A stretch of 64,000 bases of DNA. Source: Alkalibacillus aidingensis (GTDB lineage Bacteria > Bacillota > Bacilli > Bacillales > Alkalibacillaceae). Below, in pieces: positions 1 to 10,109 of the stretch. The stretch's first letter is position 1; the number at the start of each line of letters is the position of its first letter. A program made the position numbers and the translations under genes. Location of the stretch: NCBI RefSeq assembly GCF_014595945.1, contig NZ_JABXWU010000001.1, positions 682,001 through 746,000 on the forward strand. Reading direction: 5' to 3'. The notes under the pieces were generated by a model, which saw only the letters and a program-made list of their open reading frames with translations, did no database searches and was not told the DNA's origin.

Positions 1-2
1 AT

Positions 3-51
3 AAAAAAGTACAACTCCACCTAAAGGATATACAAAGGCAGAATTGTACTT
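3..51 (-). terminator. Expression platform of the purine riboswitch
   Basis: On the minus strand AAGTACAA (44-51) can pair with TTGTACTT (7-14), followed by a run of T: an intrinsic terminator with a long loop. AAGGCAG (58-64), which overlaps the 3' side of aptamer P1, can instead pair with CTGCCTT (35-41) inside the terminator loop, forming an antiterminator. Ligand-bound P1 would free the terminator, so the predicted logic is OFF with guanine. Confidence 0.75.
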
Positions 52-61
52 CAAAAACTGC

Positions 62-130
62 CTTCATAGTCAGGTTGTTTAGGGCAACCCGGTAGATACT
101 CTCACACCTTATTAGTGAGTATATATGAAG
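62..130 (-). promoter_or_regulatory. Purine (guanine-type) riboswitch aptamer
   Basis: Read on the minus strand this stretch has the purine-aptamer signatures: a P1 stem (CTTCAT at the 5' side, ATGAAG at the 3' side), the J1/2 ATATA segment, the core TATCTACC, a P3 arm with loop TAAAC, and the 3' GACTATGA. The base that selects the ligand is C, as in the xpt guanine riboswitch, not the U of the add adenine riboswitch. It lies after the guaB stop and points left, so the controlled gene is outside the window (guaA or a purine transporter are natural guesses, not seen). Confidence 0.9.
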
Positions 131-177
131 CCACTTAATTTATTTAAGGTTATAAGGTTAATTAAAAGTTTGCTGAT

Positions 178-1659
<1,482 letters not shown>

Positions 1660-1679
1660 CTATTTTGAATATTATTAGT

Positions 1680-1708
1680 AGATTATCAATCGCATAGACG
1701 ACTGTCAA
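1680..1708 (-). promoter_or_regulatory. Sigma-A promoter of guaB
   Basis: On the minus strand a perfect -35 TTGACA (1703-1708) is followed after 17 bp by -10 TAATCT (1680-1685), about 40 bp before the GTG start of guaB. Confidence 0.75.
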
Positions 1709-1752
1709 CAAAGCTCGAATAAATAACAATATTCATAATAAAGAGAATCTTC

Positions 1753-2871
1753 TTATAAAAAGTTAAAAGGTTCAGTAGCGATGTTCGATGAAATAAATGA
1801 CACGTCCAACTGATGTTGTTCTGCCTTACTTGTTAACAGTTTGAGAAGCTCATCTTTCATAACTTGCTCAATGTGATGACCAGGGTCAATTAATGCAAGA
1901 CCCATCCCTAACGCATCATGAGCTGTATGGTAGTATACATCCCCAGTTATTAACACATCCGCACCTTTATGCTTAGCTTGATGGATAAATTTATTACCAT
2001 CTCCTCCAATGACAGCTACCTGTTTAACTTTCTTTGTTGAATCCCCTACATACCTAAGTTGTGGTACATTAAATTTATTTTTAACTAAATTAGCAAATTG
2101 TTCTAAAGTCATAGACTCAGGTAGTTTTCCAATTCTACCTAATCCTTTTCTTTCACCATCGATCTGTAATGGATAAACGTCGTATGCCATCTCCTCATAA
2201 GGGTGAGCCTTTGTCGCAAGTTTAATTGCTTGATCTAATTTAGATTCAGGTACAATCGTTTCCATTCTAAGCTCCGATACCTTTTCTAACCGATCTGTAC
2301 TGCCAATATATGGGTTTGTCCCTTCTTCAGGTTTAAAGGTACCATACCCTTCACTGTTAAATGTACAGTGACTGTAATTACCTATATGACCTGCATCTGC
2401 TTCTGCTAATGCATTTCTTAATTCATCTTCATGTGATGTTGGAACGAAAATAACTAGCTTATACAATGATTCCCTTTCCGTTTCAACAAGAACATCGTCA
2501 CTTTTAATCTCCAATTGGCTCATTAACATATCATTTACTCCACCACTGGCAATATCTAAGTTAGTATGAGCCACATACACGTTGATGTCATGCTTAATTA
2601 ATTTTTGAATAATTCGTCCCTTTTCACTATTTAATTGAATCGATTTTAGTGGCTTAAAAATTAATGGATGATGAGCAATAATTAAATCCACGTCATTTTC
2701 AATGGCTTCATCAACAACATTTTCAAGTACATCTAAAGCTAGCATTACTCGTTTTACCTTGGCATTCATTTGACCAACGTGCAAGCCAATCTTATCACCT
2801 TCAAAAGCTAGTGACTTGGGGGCGATTTCTTCAAGTAGTGAAGTAACACCTTTCACCGTCGTCTGACTCAT
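1753..2871 (-). CDS. yqfO: Nif3-like dinuclear metal centre protein YqfO
   Basis: Member of the NIF3/DUF34 family, annotated in places as GTP cyclohydrolase I type 2; the physiological role is unsettled. Metal ligands typical of the family are visible: the HH pair at residues 67-68 (IIAHHPLIF), AHTNLDIASGG, and the C-terminal GDVYYHTAHD and GHHIEQ motifs. At 372 residues it is the long Bacillus form, with a PII/CutA-like domain inserted at about 135-230. The start ATG directly follows the trmK stop (TAAATG), so the two are translationally coupled; the same pairing is found in B. subtilis. Confidence 0.93.
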   Translation of the reverse strand: MSQTTVKGVTSLLEEIAPKSLAFEGDKIGLHVGQMNAKVKRVMLALDVLENVVDEAIENDVDLIIAHHPLIFKPLKSIQLNSEKGRIIQKLIKHDINVYVAHTNLDIASGGVNDMLMSQLEIKSDDVLVETERESLYKLVIFVPTSHEDELRNALAEADAGHIGNYSHCTFNSEGYGTFKPEEGTNPYIGSTDRLEKVSELRMETIVPESKLDQAIKLATKAHPYEEMAYDVYPLQIDGERKGLGRIGKLPESMTLEQFANLVKNKFNVPQLRYVGDSTKKVKQVAVIGGDGNKFIHQAKHKGADVLITGDVYYHTAHDALGMGLALIDPGHHIEQVMKDELLKLLTSKAEQHQLDVSFISSNIATEPFNFL

Positions 2872-3564
2872 TTACAATTCCTCCTCAATCCATTCTAATT
2901 GTTGTTCAAACTTTTCAATTTTAGATTGATCTGGTTCTTTTGCCTGTTTCATTTGTTTGATAATAGATTTTTTCTTATCGTAAACTTTTCGCCATTTGCT
3001 AGCAAATGCTTGATTTTTATTCTCCAAAATCTTAGGACCTAAATAGACTTCTTTTGCTGTATATTCTATTGGAGATGATGTCGGTTCCAGGACGATTATT
3101 TCGTAAATATAACCATCTTCACTTAAAATCTCTTCGTTTATAATCTCATATTGATGATGGATGGCAAACTGCCGAATTGATGATGCATCGATATTTGGTT
3201 GAAGAATTAGCCTGTTCGCACCTTCAAGTCGGTCCAATCCATTTTCTAAAATACTTGTAATTAGTGTGCCTCCCATTCCGGCAATCGTCACACATTCAAC
3301 TTCATTAGGTGCAATAACGTTTAACCCATCACCTAATCTTACATCAATTCTATCTTGCAAATTTTCTTTTTGAACTTGGGTGACTGCTGCTTGATAAGGC
3401 CCTTGATTAACTTCACCGGCAATTGCTTTAATATTAGGATGTTCAAGACATACTTGGCAGGGTAAATAAGCATGGTCCGAGCCAATATCCGCAAATGCAT
3501 TGATCTGATCAGTTATGTATTTTTTGACTCGTTCTAACCTCGTTGACAATTGAATGCCTGTCAT
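2872..3564 (-). CDS. trmK: tRNA (adenine(22)-N1)-methyltransferase TrmK
   Basis: SAM-dependent methyltransferase that makes m1A22 in tRNA (B. subtilis YqfN). Visible features are the N-terminal RLERVKKYI, the SAM-binding ADIGSDHAYLP, AGEVNQGP, and the catalytic-region motif IAGMGG. The reading frame is open up to an ATG at 3591, but I prefer the ATG at 3564: an AGGAG lies 11 nt before it, the 3591 ATG has only a weak AAGTGA, and B. subtilis TrmK starts close to the corresponding LSTRLERV segment. Downstream of the gene-free repeat region; co-transcribed with yqfO. Confidence 0.92.
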   Translation of the reverse strand: MTGIQLSTRLERVKKYITDQINAFADIGSDHAYLPCQVCLEHPNIKAIAGEVNQGPYQAAVTQVQKENLQDRIDVRLGDGLNVIAPNEVECVTIAGMGGTLITSILENGLDRLEGANRLILQPNIDASSIRQFAIHHQYEIINEEILSEDGYIYEIIVLEPTSSPIEYTAKEVYLGPKILENKNQAFASKWRKVYDKKKSIIKQMKQAKEPDQSKIEKFEQQLEWIEEEL

Positions 3565-3731
3565 AGTTTGATTCGCTCCTATTACGATCATTTTTCACTT
3601 GATTTTAGGTGTAGCTCTTCATGAGTGTTGTTGAAAAATTGATGGATGATGTTCATTAACTAGTTTTGTGTCTGTCCCAATGAAATGATGAGCAATTCGG
3701 TGGGTTAAACTGTACAGGAGAAGTGGTCTCA

Positions 3732-4090
3732 TTGACGTTTTGACCTCGTGTGAAGCACAAAACGTAAGCGAGACGCTCTTTCGATGACGTTTCACCACCG
3801 TTTGAAGCGCTAAACGTTAACGAGACGCGCCCTCAATGACGTTTTGACCTCGTGTGAAGCGCTAAACGTCAGCGAGGCGCTCTTTCGATGATGTTTCACC
3901 ACCGTTTGAAGCACAAAACGTAAACGAGACGCGCCCTCAATGACGTTTCTCCACCGTTTGAAGCGCTAAACGTCAGCGAGGCGCTCTTTCGATGACGTTT
4001 CACCACTGTTTGATGCGCAAAACGTAAGCGAGACGCTCTCTCGATGACGTTTCACCGCCGTTTGAAGCGCAAAACGTCATTGAGAAACAC
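3732..4090. repeat. Array of seven 52-bp tandem repeats
   Basis: Six complete head-to-tail 52-bp units begin at 3732, 3784, 3836, 3888, 3940 and 3992; a seventh at 4044 diverges after about 37 bp. There is no spacer between units. Each unit contains TGACGTTT near its start and AAACGTCA (or AAACGTAA/AAACGTTA) in its second half, so every neighbouring pair of arms can form a hairpin, inside a unit or across the unit boundary. Units alternate in their tails (CTCTTTCG versus CGCCCTCA), giving a 104-bp higher-order period over the first five. The units are about half G+C, richer than the surroundings. No long open frame crosses the array. Function unknown. Confidence 0.95.
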
Positions 4091-4181
4091 TGACCACGAA
4101 ACAAAAAGTTACTGCACATCCTATCCATTATATGACAAAAATAACCTCTTATAAGAAGTGTGTCTGCATTAATCTACCATA

Positions 4182-4232
4182 ATAAAAATCCAGAAACACT
4201 TGTAAGCAACTACTTACAAGGATGCTTCTGGA
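4182..4232 (-). terminator. Terminator of cccA
   Basis: Long hairpin: TCCAGAA pairs with TTCTGGA and the inner TTGTAAG with CTTACAA. On the minus strand it is followed by TTTTTATT. It sits just after the cccA stop. Confidence 0.85.
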
Positions 4233-4247
4233 CTTTAATGGGTAAAA

Positions 4248-4613
4248 TTATTGTTCCATTAACCATTCAGCTAATATCTCTGCCTCTTCATCAGAAGCAT
4301 AATCACCAGTCATAACAGCACTACCTTCAACACCGTTAGCGATAATTTCTTCTAACTCTTCAATTGAGAAACGATCACTGGCATTAGCTAATTCAGGACC
4401 TGTACCACCTTCAAGGTCACCACCGTGACAGCTCATACAATTATTTTCATAAATGGTTTCAGGATCCGCAGAAGCTTCTTCAGTAGTTTCTTCACCATCA
4501 TCAGCTTCTTCTGCTTTATTCATTTGTTCAAGTCCTACTCCACTCATAATAATAATAGCTAAAATACCTAATATTCCAATTACTACGTAAGGTACAACTG
4601 GATTTCTTCTCAT
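4248..4613 (-). CDS. cccA: Cytochrome c-550 (small membrane-anchored cytochrome c)
   Basis: Electron carrier exposed on the outer face of the membrane. About 121 residues: an N-terminal membrane anchor (PYVVIGILGILAIIIMSGVG), a strongly acidic linker, then one haem-c domain with CMSCH and the likely distal Met ligand in SAVMTG. The frame extends to an ATG at 4652, but the ATG at 4613 (MRRNPVV) has a strong AAGGAGG site and makes a sensible membrane anchor. Lies next to rpoD as in B. subtilis. The excess of Asp and Glu is typical of secreted proteins from halophiles and alkaliphiles. Confidence 0.93.
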   Translation of the reverse strand: MRRNPVVPYVVIGILGILAIIIMSGVGLEQMNKAEEADDGEETTEEASADPETIYENNCMSCHGGDLEGGTGPELANASDRFSIEELEEIIANGVEGSAVMTGDYASDEEAEILAEWLMEQ

Positions 4614-4712
4614 CGTTACTTTTCCTCCTTGTGTCCACCTATATGTATGCATACTAAACTATATACATTTTACTCGAAAACATCTAGCTAGGAAAGGGAT
4701 AATTTGTGAATA

Positions 4713-5255
4713 TTATATAAATATTAATGCGATAAATAGAATCATCCCAACAATTCCAGAAGCACTCAAATAATAATACTGGCGTTTATATCCATAGATT
4801 ACCCATAATAAACAGTGTGCAAAAATCACAATACTAATCCAACCTTGCTGTCCAATAAAGTGATGAAAGACAGATATTGAACTAATCAGAAACACTAGGA
4901 AAAAAGCGATTATTGGTATGTGAATATACGCCTTTTTATGTTGTTTAAAATGGTAAAAATGGATTAAAATAATTATCAATAAACTGATAAACAAGACTAT
5001 TTCAAGGACAATGCTTACTTGTAAAACATGCGTAATTAAAAATGAAATTGGTAGAAGGAGGATTAAGAACAGAATGTCAATAGAGAATAATGCATTGTTA
5101 AGCCAACCACTTCCCGTTTGTTTATTCTCTCCATGAACTCCTTCCCCATAAGTGTAAAGGGCTAATAAAAAGTCACAGTATTTTTCAGGTAGTAACTTTG
5201 ATTGTTTCCAATGTTTAATTTCATCGATGATAATTTCTTTACGGTCATTCCCCAT
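4713..5255 (-). CDS. Integral membrane protein of unknown function
   Basis: 180 residues; I do not recognise the family with confidence. The N-terminal 30 residues (IIIDEIKHWKQSKLLPEKYCDFLLALY) resemble the short soluble lead-in seen in DUF2157-type membrane proteins. They are followed by a GE-rich linker and about six hydrophobic segments, the last ending at the C-terminus. The ATG has a GGGAGGGGCGAAG ribosome site and starts 32 bp after the rpoD stop, so it is probably a read-through cistron of the dnaG-rpoD operon. No counterpart exists at this spot in B. subtilis. Confidence 0.75.
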   Translation of the reverse strand: MGNDRKEIIIDEIKHWKQSKLLPEKYCDFLLALYTYGEGVHGENKQTGSGWLNNALFSIDILFLILLLPISFLITHVLQVSIVLEIVLFISLLIIILIHFYHFKQHKKAYIHIPIIAFFLVFLISSISVFHHFIGQQGWISIVIFAHCLLWVIYGYKRQYYYLSASGIVGMILFIALIFI

Positions 5256-5287
5256 CTTCGCCCCTCCCGGGAGAGCAAACTGAAGAC

Positions 5288-6403
5288 TTACTCTAAGAAG
5301 TCCTTCAGGCGTTTGCTTCTGCTAGGGTGTCTCAGCTTACGTAAGGCTTTTGCTTCTATTTGACGAATTCTTTCTCTTGTCACACCAAAAACTTTCCCTA
5401 CTTCTTCTAAAGTACGTGTGCGACCATCATCTAAGCCAAATCTTAGTCGCAATACATTCTCTTCTCGATCGGTTAAAGTATCTAATACATCCTCAAGTTG
5501 TTCTTTAAGTAGCTCGTAAGCTGCATGGTCTGATGGTGAAGTGGCTTCTTGGTCTTCTATAAAATCACCAAGATGTGAATCATCTTCTTCACCAATTGGC
5601 GTTTCTAAGGATACAGGTTCCTGAGCGATCTTTAGAATTTCACGAACCTTATCAGGTGTTAAATCCATTTCTTCTGCAATTTCTTCAGGTGTTGGTTCAC
5701 GGCCTAAGTCTTGTAGTAATTGACGTTGGACACGAATTAATTTGTTAATCGTTTCAACCATATGCACTGGTATACGAATAGTTCGGGCTTGGTCAGCAAT
5801 TGCTCTGGTAATTGCTTGACGAATCCACCAAGTTGCATAGGTACTAAACTTAAAGCCTTTACGGTAATCAAATTTCTCAACAGCCTTAATAAGACCCATG
5901 TTTCCTTCTTGAATTAAGTCTAAAAATAACATTCCTCGACCAACATAGCGTTTTGCAATGCTGACGACTAAACGTAAATTCGCCTCAGATAAGCGTCTTT
6001 TCGCTTCTTCATCACCCTGTTCAATTCTTGTTGCTAGCTCGATTTCATCATCAGCGGTTAACAAGTCTACGCGACCAATTTCCTTAAGGTACATTCTAAC
6101 GGGGTCATTAATTTTAACACCTGGTGGTACACTTAAATCAGTTAAGTCGAACTCTTCTTCTTTTGCTATTTTTTGCATGCTAGGGTCATCATTTTCACCA
6201 ATGATATCGATCCCCTGGTCTGCTAGCTGTTCGTAAAATTCGTCCATTTGTTCTGAATCTAACTCAAAATGGCCCAGTTTATCAGCAATTTCCTCGTATA
6301 CGAGAACACCTCGTTTTTTGCCCATTTCTAAAAGCTGTTCTTTAGATTGATCTAGTGTGAGATCTTGATCTACCTCTTTTGATTCAATTGGCTTCTCAGC
6401 CAT
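5288..6403 (-). CDS. rpoD: Primary RNA polymerase sigma factor SigA
   Basis: Housekeeping sigma-70 factor. From the ATG at 6403 (MAEKPIES) it has 371 residues, the same as B. subtilis SigA. Regions 1.2, 2 ([39 protein letters not shown]), 3 and 4 ([28 protein letters not shown]) are all intact. An in-frame TTG six codons upstream is rejected because the GGAGG ribosome site lies between it and the ATG. It follows dnaG by 26 bp. Confidence 0.97.
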   Translation of the reverse strand: MAEKPIESKEVDQDLTLDQSKEQLLEMGKKRGVLVYEEIADKLGHFELDSEQMDEFYEQLADQGIDIIGENDDPSMQKIAKEEEFDLTDLSVPPGVKINDPVRMYLKEIGRVDLLTADDEIELATRIEQGDEEAKRRLSEANLRLVVSIAKRYVGRGMLFLDLIQEGNMGLIKAVEKFDYRKGFKFSTYATWWIRQAITRAIADQARTIRIPVHMVETINKLIRVQRQLLQDLGREPTPEEIAEEMDLTPDKVREILKIAQEPVSLETPIGEEDDSHLGDFIEDQEATSPSDHAAYELLKEQLEDVLDTLTDREENVLRLRFGLDDGRTRTLEEVGKVFGVTRERIRQIEAKALRKLRHPSRSKRLKDFLE

Positions 6404-6429
6404 GTATACCCCTCCTTCCAAACCGACTG

Positions 6430-8259
6430 CTATAGCTTGGATTTATTACTTTTCTTCCTCAATTCAAGTATTTTCATACCTATTCGCGCTGCAGATTTTG
6501 GATCGTTTTCTTTTTCAGCCTTTTTTAACATCTGCTCAAGAGAGCGAATTTCTTGTTCTACATCGCTTTCTTTAGTAATGGCAAAAAGGTAATCATTTAA
6601 TTCATCTCGTTCTAGAGATTCATTTATCGGAATTAGTGCTAGTTCGGCTGTTAATTGTCTTAATGAATCATCAGGTAAGCGTTGCATAAACCGACTAACA
6701 TCTGGTTGATTCCCTTCCTCATAATATGCGTATAAATAAGTCACTAATACTTGATGTTCTTCCATATTGAATTTCGACCCAAGTCTTTGCTGAACTTGAT
6801 TTGCTATATGATCATCTTGTAACATGTGAGCGATCAAATAACGTTCAGCATTTTGATACGCTAAATAAATCTTTTCACTTTTCTTCCATTGTTTAGGTTG
6901 TTTCTCATTATTCTTAACATGATTATCTTTATCATGATCACGCTTATTTATTCTTCTGCGCTCTTGGATCTCTTGTTCTAAAGTGTCTCGATATAAATCA
7001 AATGTTTCCGATAAATCTTTAAGATATACATCTCTTTCAACTGCATGGTCTACGGTGGCGATTAGATCGAGTGCTTTTTCGATGTAGGCTAACTGATCGT
7101 GTTCAGTCTGTAAGTTGAAATCTTTTTTCATAAAGTTAAGTGAGAATGCAATATATGATTCTGCTGGAGTTAGTACTTGCTTATGGAATTTCTCAGAACC
7201 ATAATTTTCAATAAAGTCATCGGGGTCCATCTGATTCGGAATGCTTGCTACTCTAACTTCTAATCCAGCCTCTTTTAAAGTTTTAGCAGCTCGATCACTT
7301 GCATCTCTTCCCGCTTGGTCCCCGTCAAAGCAAATGATAACTGTATCGACATATCGTTTAAGCAAATTAGCTTGATAAGGTGACAAGCTTGTCCCAAGTG
7401 TTGCCACACTATGATAAACACCTGATCGATGAGCTTTAATAACATCAGCGTAGCCCTCAAATAATACGGCTTTCTTTTGCTTTTGAAAATGTTTCCTAGC
7501 CTGATAAAAGTTGTATAAAATTTTACCTTTTTGGAAAAGCTTAGACTCAGGACTATTTAAATATTTTGGCTCAACACCATCTTCAACAGCTCTTCCTCCA
7601 AAGCCAACTACTTTTCCTTGATGGTTTTGGATCGGAAAAATGACACGCCCTTTAAAACGGTCAAAAAAGGTATTCCCATCTCGGCTGCTTAATAAACCAA
7701 CATCTAACAAATTTTCTAAAGAAAAGCCTTTCTTTTGTAGAAACGTTGATAAAAATTGGTTTTTAGGGGGAGAATACCCTAATTGAAATTGTTCGATATC
7801 ATCTGGTTGAAACCCTCTTTTTTGTAAATAATTCAGACCCTCTCTACCATCAGTCGTGTGTTTAAGCACATGATGAAATAATTTCGTCGACCATTCATAT
7901 GCTTGTAATGCATCCTTTTCGCTTTCAGAGAGAGTCTCCTCGATTTGCCGAGGTATAAATTGTTCAGGGATTGTTTCACCACTTTGCTCAGCAAGTGCTT
8001 GGATTGCTTCAACAAAGTTTGTCGAGTTTAACTCCATAATGAACTTGATAACGTTGCCACCTTTTCCACAGCCAAAGCAATGAAAGATTTGCTTATCTGG
8101 AGATACAGAAAAAGATGGTGTATTTTCCCCATGAAAAGGGCATAGACCAAAGTAGTTTCTACCTTTCTTAGTCAGTTTGACATGCTCACTAATTACGTCG
8201 ACAATGTCATTTTGTGAAACAATTTGATCAATCAGTTCTTCTGGTATTTTTTGTTGCAT
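6430..8259 (-). CDS. dnaG: DNA primase
   Basis: Synthesises RNA primers at the replication fork. About 609 residues: CHC2 zinc finger ([12 protein letters not shown] ... [10 protein letters not shown]) in the first 70 residues, the TOPRIM core ([19 protein letters not shown]), and a C-terminal DnaB-interaction region. The ATG at 8259 (MQQKIPEEL) is preferred because it aligns with the start of B. subtilis DnaG and has GGTGAT just upstream; ATG codons at 8271 and 8265 are alternatives without a good ribosome site. First gene of the macromolecular-synthesis operon with rpoD; the yqxD gene often found before it in Bacillus is absent. Confidence 0.95.
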   Translation of the reverse strand: MQQKIPEELIDQIVSQNDIVDVISEHVKLTKKGRNYFGLCPFHGENTPSFSVSPDKQIFHCFGCGKGGNVIKFIMELNSTNFVEAIQALAEQSGETIPEQFIPRQIEETLSESEKDALQAYEWSTKLFHHVLKHTTDGREGLNYLQKRGFQPDDIEQFQLGYSPPKNQFLSTFLQKKGFSLENLLDVGLLSSRDGNTFFDRFKGRVIFPIQNHQGKVVGFGGRAVEDGVEPKYLNSPESKLFQKGKILYNFYQARKHFQKQKKAVLFEGYADVIKAHRSGVYHSVATLGTSLSPYQANLLKRYVDTVIICFDGDQAGRDASDRAAKTLKEAGLEVRVASIPNQMDPDDFIENYGSEKFHKQVLTPAESYIAFSLNFMKKDFNLQTEHDQLAYIEKALDLIATVDHAVERDVYLKDLSETFDLYRDTLEQEIQERRRINKRDHDKDNHVKNNEKQPKQWKKSEKIYLAYQNAERYLIAHMLQDDHIANQVQQRLGSKFNMEEHQVLVTYLYAYYEEGNQPDVSRFMQRLPDDSLRQLTAELALIPINESLERDELNDYLFAITKESDVEQEIRSLEQMLKKAEKENDPKSAARIGMKILELRKKSNKSKL

Positions 8260-8333
8260 GGGCATCACCATATAACTTTATATTCGATATTAAAAAGAAA
8301 ATACCTTCAATTATCGACATTTTTTCTAAGATC

Positions 8334-8361
8334 ATTATAGCTTGTCACACTTTTGTTGAAA
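8334..8361 (-). promoter_or_regulatory. Promoter of the dnaG-rpoD operon
   Basis: Minus strand: perfect -10 TATAAT (8334-8339) with a weak -35 TTTCAA (8356-8361) and 16-bp spacing, about 75 bp before dnaG. The rest of the 280-bp gap to ppsR shows nothing further apart from the ppsR terminator. Confidence 0.55.
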
Positions 8362-8527
8362 TTACTGTGCCAAATTCAGCTAAATAACACCGATACTCTT
8401 GATTAATGGCTACTCTCTCTATTCATCACAAATAAAAATTATAACTTAAAATTAGATCATATGCTAATACTTTGATTAAAAAATCTGATTCATTTCGACA
8501 AAATTTTATTATTATTTTAAAGAAGAC

Positions 8528-8563
8528 AAATAAAGAAGTAATGGGTATCCATTACTTCTTTAA
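8528..8563 (-). terminator. Terminator of ccpN-ppsR
   Basis: Nearly perfect 13-bp inverted repeat (AAAGAAGTAATGG / CCATTACTTCTTT) with a 4-nt loop, overlapping the ppsR stop codon; followed on the minus strand by TTTATTTG, a weak U tract. Confidence 0.8.
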
Positions 8564-9352
8564 CTCATTTAATATAGCATTGGCTGTTTCTTCTACCGCT
8601 TTATTTGAAACATCGATGGTTTTACACCCTATTTGTTCGACCACTTTATTAAAATAATTAATTTCTTCTTGTATCCGATCATATCTTGCATAATTCGCTG
8701 AACCGTCAAGTCCTAAAGATTTTAACCGTTCCGTTCTAATATGGTTTAATTTATCTGCGTTAATCTTTAGACCAATACATTTATCAGGATGAACCTGAAA
8801 TAGCTCTTCAGGTGGGTCAACCTCTGGTACAATTGGAACATTAGCTACCTTCAATCGTTTATGAGCGAGAAATTGTGATAGTGGTGTCTTAGACGTTCTA
8901 GATACTCCAATTAAAACTAAATCTGCCTTTAAAATCCCTTTAGCATCCCGTCCATCGTCATATTTAACCGCAAATTCAATCGCTTCGATCCGTTTATAAT
9001 AATCTTCATCCAATTTGTGAACTAAACCTGGTTTTAACACAGGTTCTTGCTTTAGATGGCTTTGCAAACGATCTAAAAGTGGGCCCATCAAATCTAGTGC
9101 AACAACATCATATTGTTTAGCTAATTCATCGATTTTTTCTCTGAACTCTGGCTTAACCAGTGTATAGGCCACTAAACTATGGTTCTCTTTAGCGGTTAAG
9201 ACAGCTTCTTCTAATGTCTTGAAATCATCAACATACGGAATACGTTGAATTTCTATATCACTATTTACAAATTGGCTTAGGGCTGCTTTAGCTAATAACT
9301 CTGCCGTTTCCCCTACAGAGTCAGAAATGATATAAAATCTTAATGGGTGCAT
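8552..9352 (-). CDS. ppsR: Pyruvate, water dikinase / PPDK regulatory protein
   Basis: DUF299 family bifunctional enzyme (ADP-dependent kinase and Pi-dependent phosphorylase) that switches pyruvate,phosphate dikinase or PEP synthetase off and on. 266 residues with the family P-loop GVSRTSKT at 149-156. The ATG has an AAGGGGGGAAG site. Lies 14 bp after ccpN; in B. subtilis the same pair (ccpN-yqfL) controls the direction of carbon flow, and YqfL modulates CcpN action. The target kinase is not in the window. Confidence 0.94.
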   Translation of the reverse strand: MHPLRFYIISDSVGETAELLAKAALSQFVNSDIEIQRIPYVDDFKTLEEAVLTAKENHSLVAYTLVKPEFREKIDELAKQYDVVALDLMGPLLDRLQSHLKQEPVLKPGLVHKLDEDYYKRIEAIEFAVKYDDGRDAKGILKADLVLIGVSRTSKTPLSQFLAHKRLKVANVPIVPEVDPPEELFQVHPDKCIGLKINADKLNHIRTERLKSLGLDGSANYARYDRIQEEINYFNKVVEQIGCKTIDVSNKAVEETANAILNELKK

Positions 9353-9366
9353 TAAAACTTCCCCCC

Positions 9367-9996
9367 TTATACGTCTTCATTTTTCACCAACTCAACAAAA
9401 GCTTTCGTTATGTTCGTTTTCGTCAATCGCCCAATAACCTCTACGCCTTTATCATGTTCAGCCACCACAGGAAGTGCATCAATTTGGTTTTCAATTAACT
9501 TAATACCTGCATCAATTAACAAATCATCTTTTTGACAAACTTTTATCTTAGGTAAACGAGTCATAATAATATGTACAGGAACATCGTTGAGATCCTGTTG
9601 TCCCATACTTGTCCTTAATAGATCCTTACGTGAGAGGACACCTACTAACATTCCATGTCCATCCACAACAAATAGCGTACCAACATCTTCTAAAAACATG
9701 GTTGTAATAGCATCATACGCATTAGCTTGATCATTAACAACGACCGGAACGGAATGATAATCACGAACTTTCAATTTTTTTAATGTATCAGTTAATAATT
9801 CATTGCCTGTTTTTCCCGTATAGAAATATCCAACACGAGGGCGTGCATCGAGAAAGCCGGCCATTGTTAAGATTGCTAAGTCAGGCCTTAGTGTTGCCCT
9901 AGTTAAATCTAATTGGTCTGCAATGTTTTCACCTGTAATCGGACCATGTTTTTTAACGATTTCAATGATTAGTTCTTGACGGTGAGTTAAATCCAT
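9367..9996 (-). CDS. ccpN: Transcriptional repressor CcpN
   Basis: Represses gluconeogenic genes (gapB, pckA) on glycolytic carbon sources in B. subtilis. 209 residues: N-terminal winged HTH (about 1-60, [22 protein letters not shown]) followed by two CBS domains (about 80-205) that sense nucleotides. ATG with GGTGGTGAAAG upstream. A TATAAT -10 lies about 40 bp upstream, and a GTGA-N8-TCAC palindrome about 90 bp upstream could be an operator. glyQ and glyS, which separate recO from ccpN in B. subtilis, are missing. Confidence 0.94.
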   Translation of the reverse strand: MDLTHRQELIIEIVKKHGPITGENIADQLDLTRATLRPDLAILTMAGFLDARPRVGYFYTGKTGNELLTDTLKKLKVRDYHSVPVVVNDQANAYDAITTMFLEDVGTLFVVDGHGMLVGVLSRKDLLRTSMGQQDLNDVPVHIIMTRLPKIKVCQKDDLLIDAGIKLIENQIDALPVVAEHDKGVEVIGRLTKTNITKAFVELVKNEDV

Positions 9997-10082
9997 CGTC
10001 TTTCACCACCCTTAATTAGGTCATACTCATTTTAATTATTATATACTATTTTAAGGATTTATTAAATAAAGGGTGACTTTTT

Positions 10083-10098
10083 GTGATAATATTGTCAC
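10083..10098. promoter_or_regulatory. 16-bp near-perfect palindrome between recO and ccpN
   Basis: GTGATAATATTGTCAC is palindromic except for one base pair. The GTGA-N8-TCAC spacing is that of Rex-type operators (TTGTGA is present on the left), but the right flank does not fit. It could be an operator for ccpN or part of a weak structure after recO. Confidence 0.35.
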
Positions 10099-10109
10099 TC
10101 TGTTTGGAT

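Larger units (their letters stand above)
3592..4247. other. Gene-free region holding a tandem-repeat array
   Basis: About 650 bp between trmK and cccA without a plausible gene on either strand. From left to right: about 140 bp of unremarkable AT-rich DNA, which should contain the trmK promoter though no clear one is seen; the 52-bp repeat array (3732-4090); about 90 bp without recognisable features; then the cccA terminator hairpin. Confidence 0.85.

Noticed and set aside
3732-4090. CRISPR array
   Set aside because: The repeats are directly adjacent with no unique spacers, the units vary among themselves, and no cas gene is nearby.
3732-4090. Repeat-protein gene
   Set aside because: The 52-bp period shifts the frame in each unit, and no long open frame or start signal exists on either strand.
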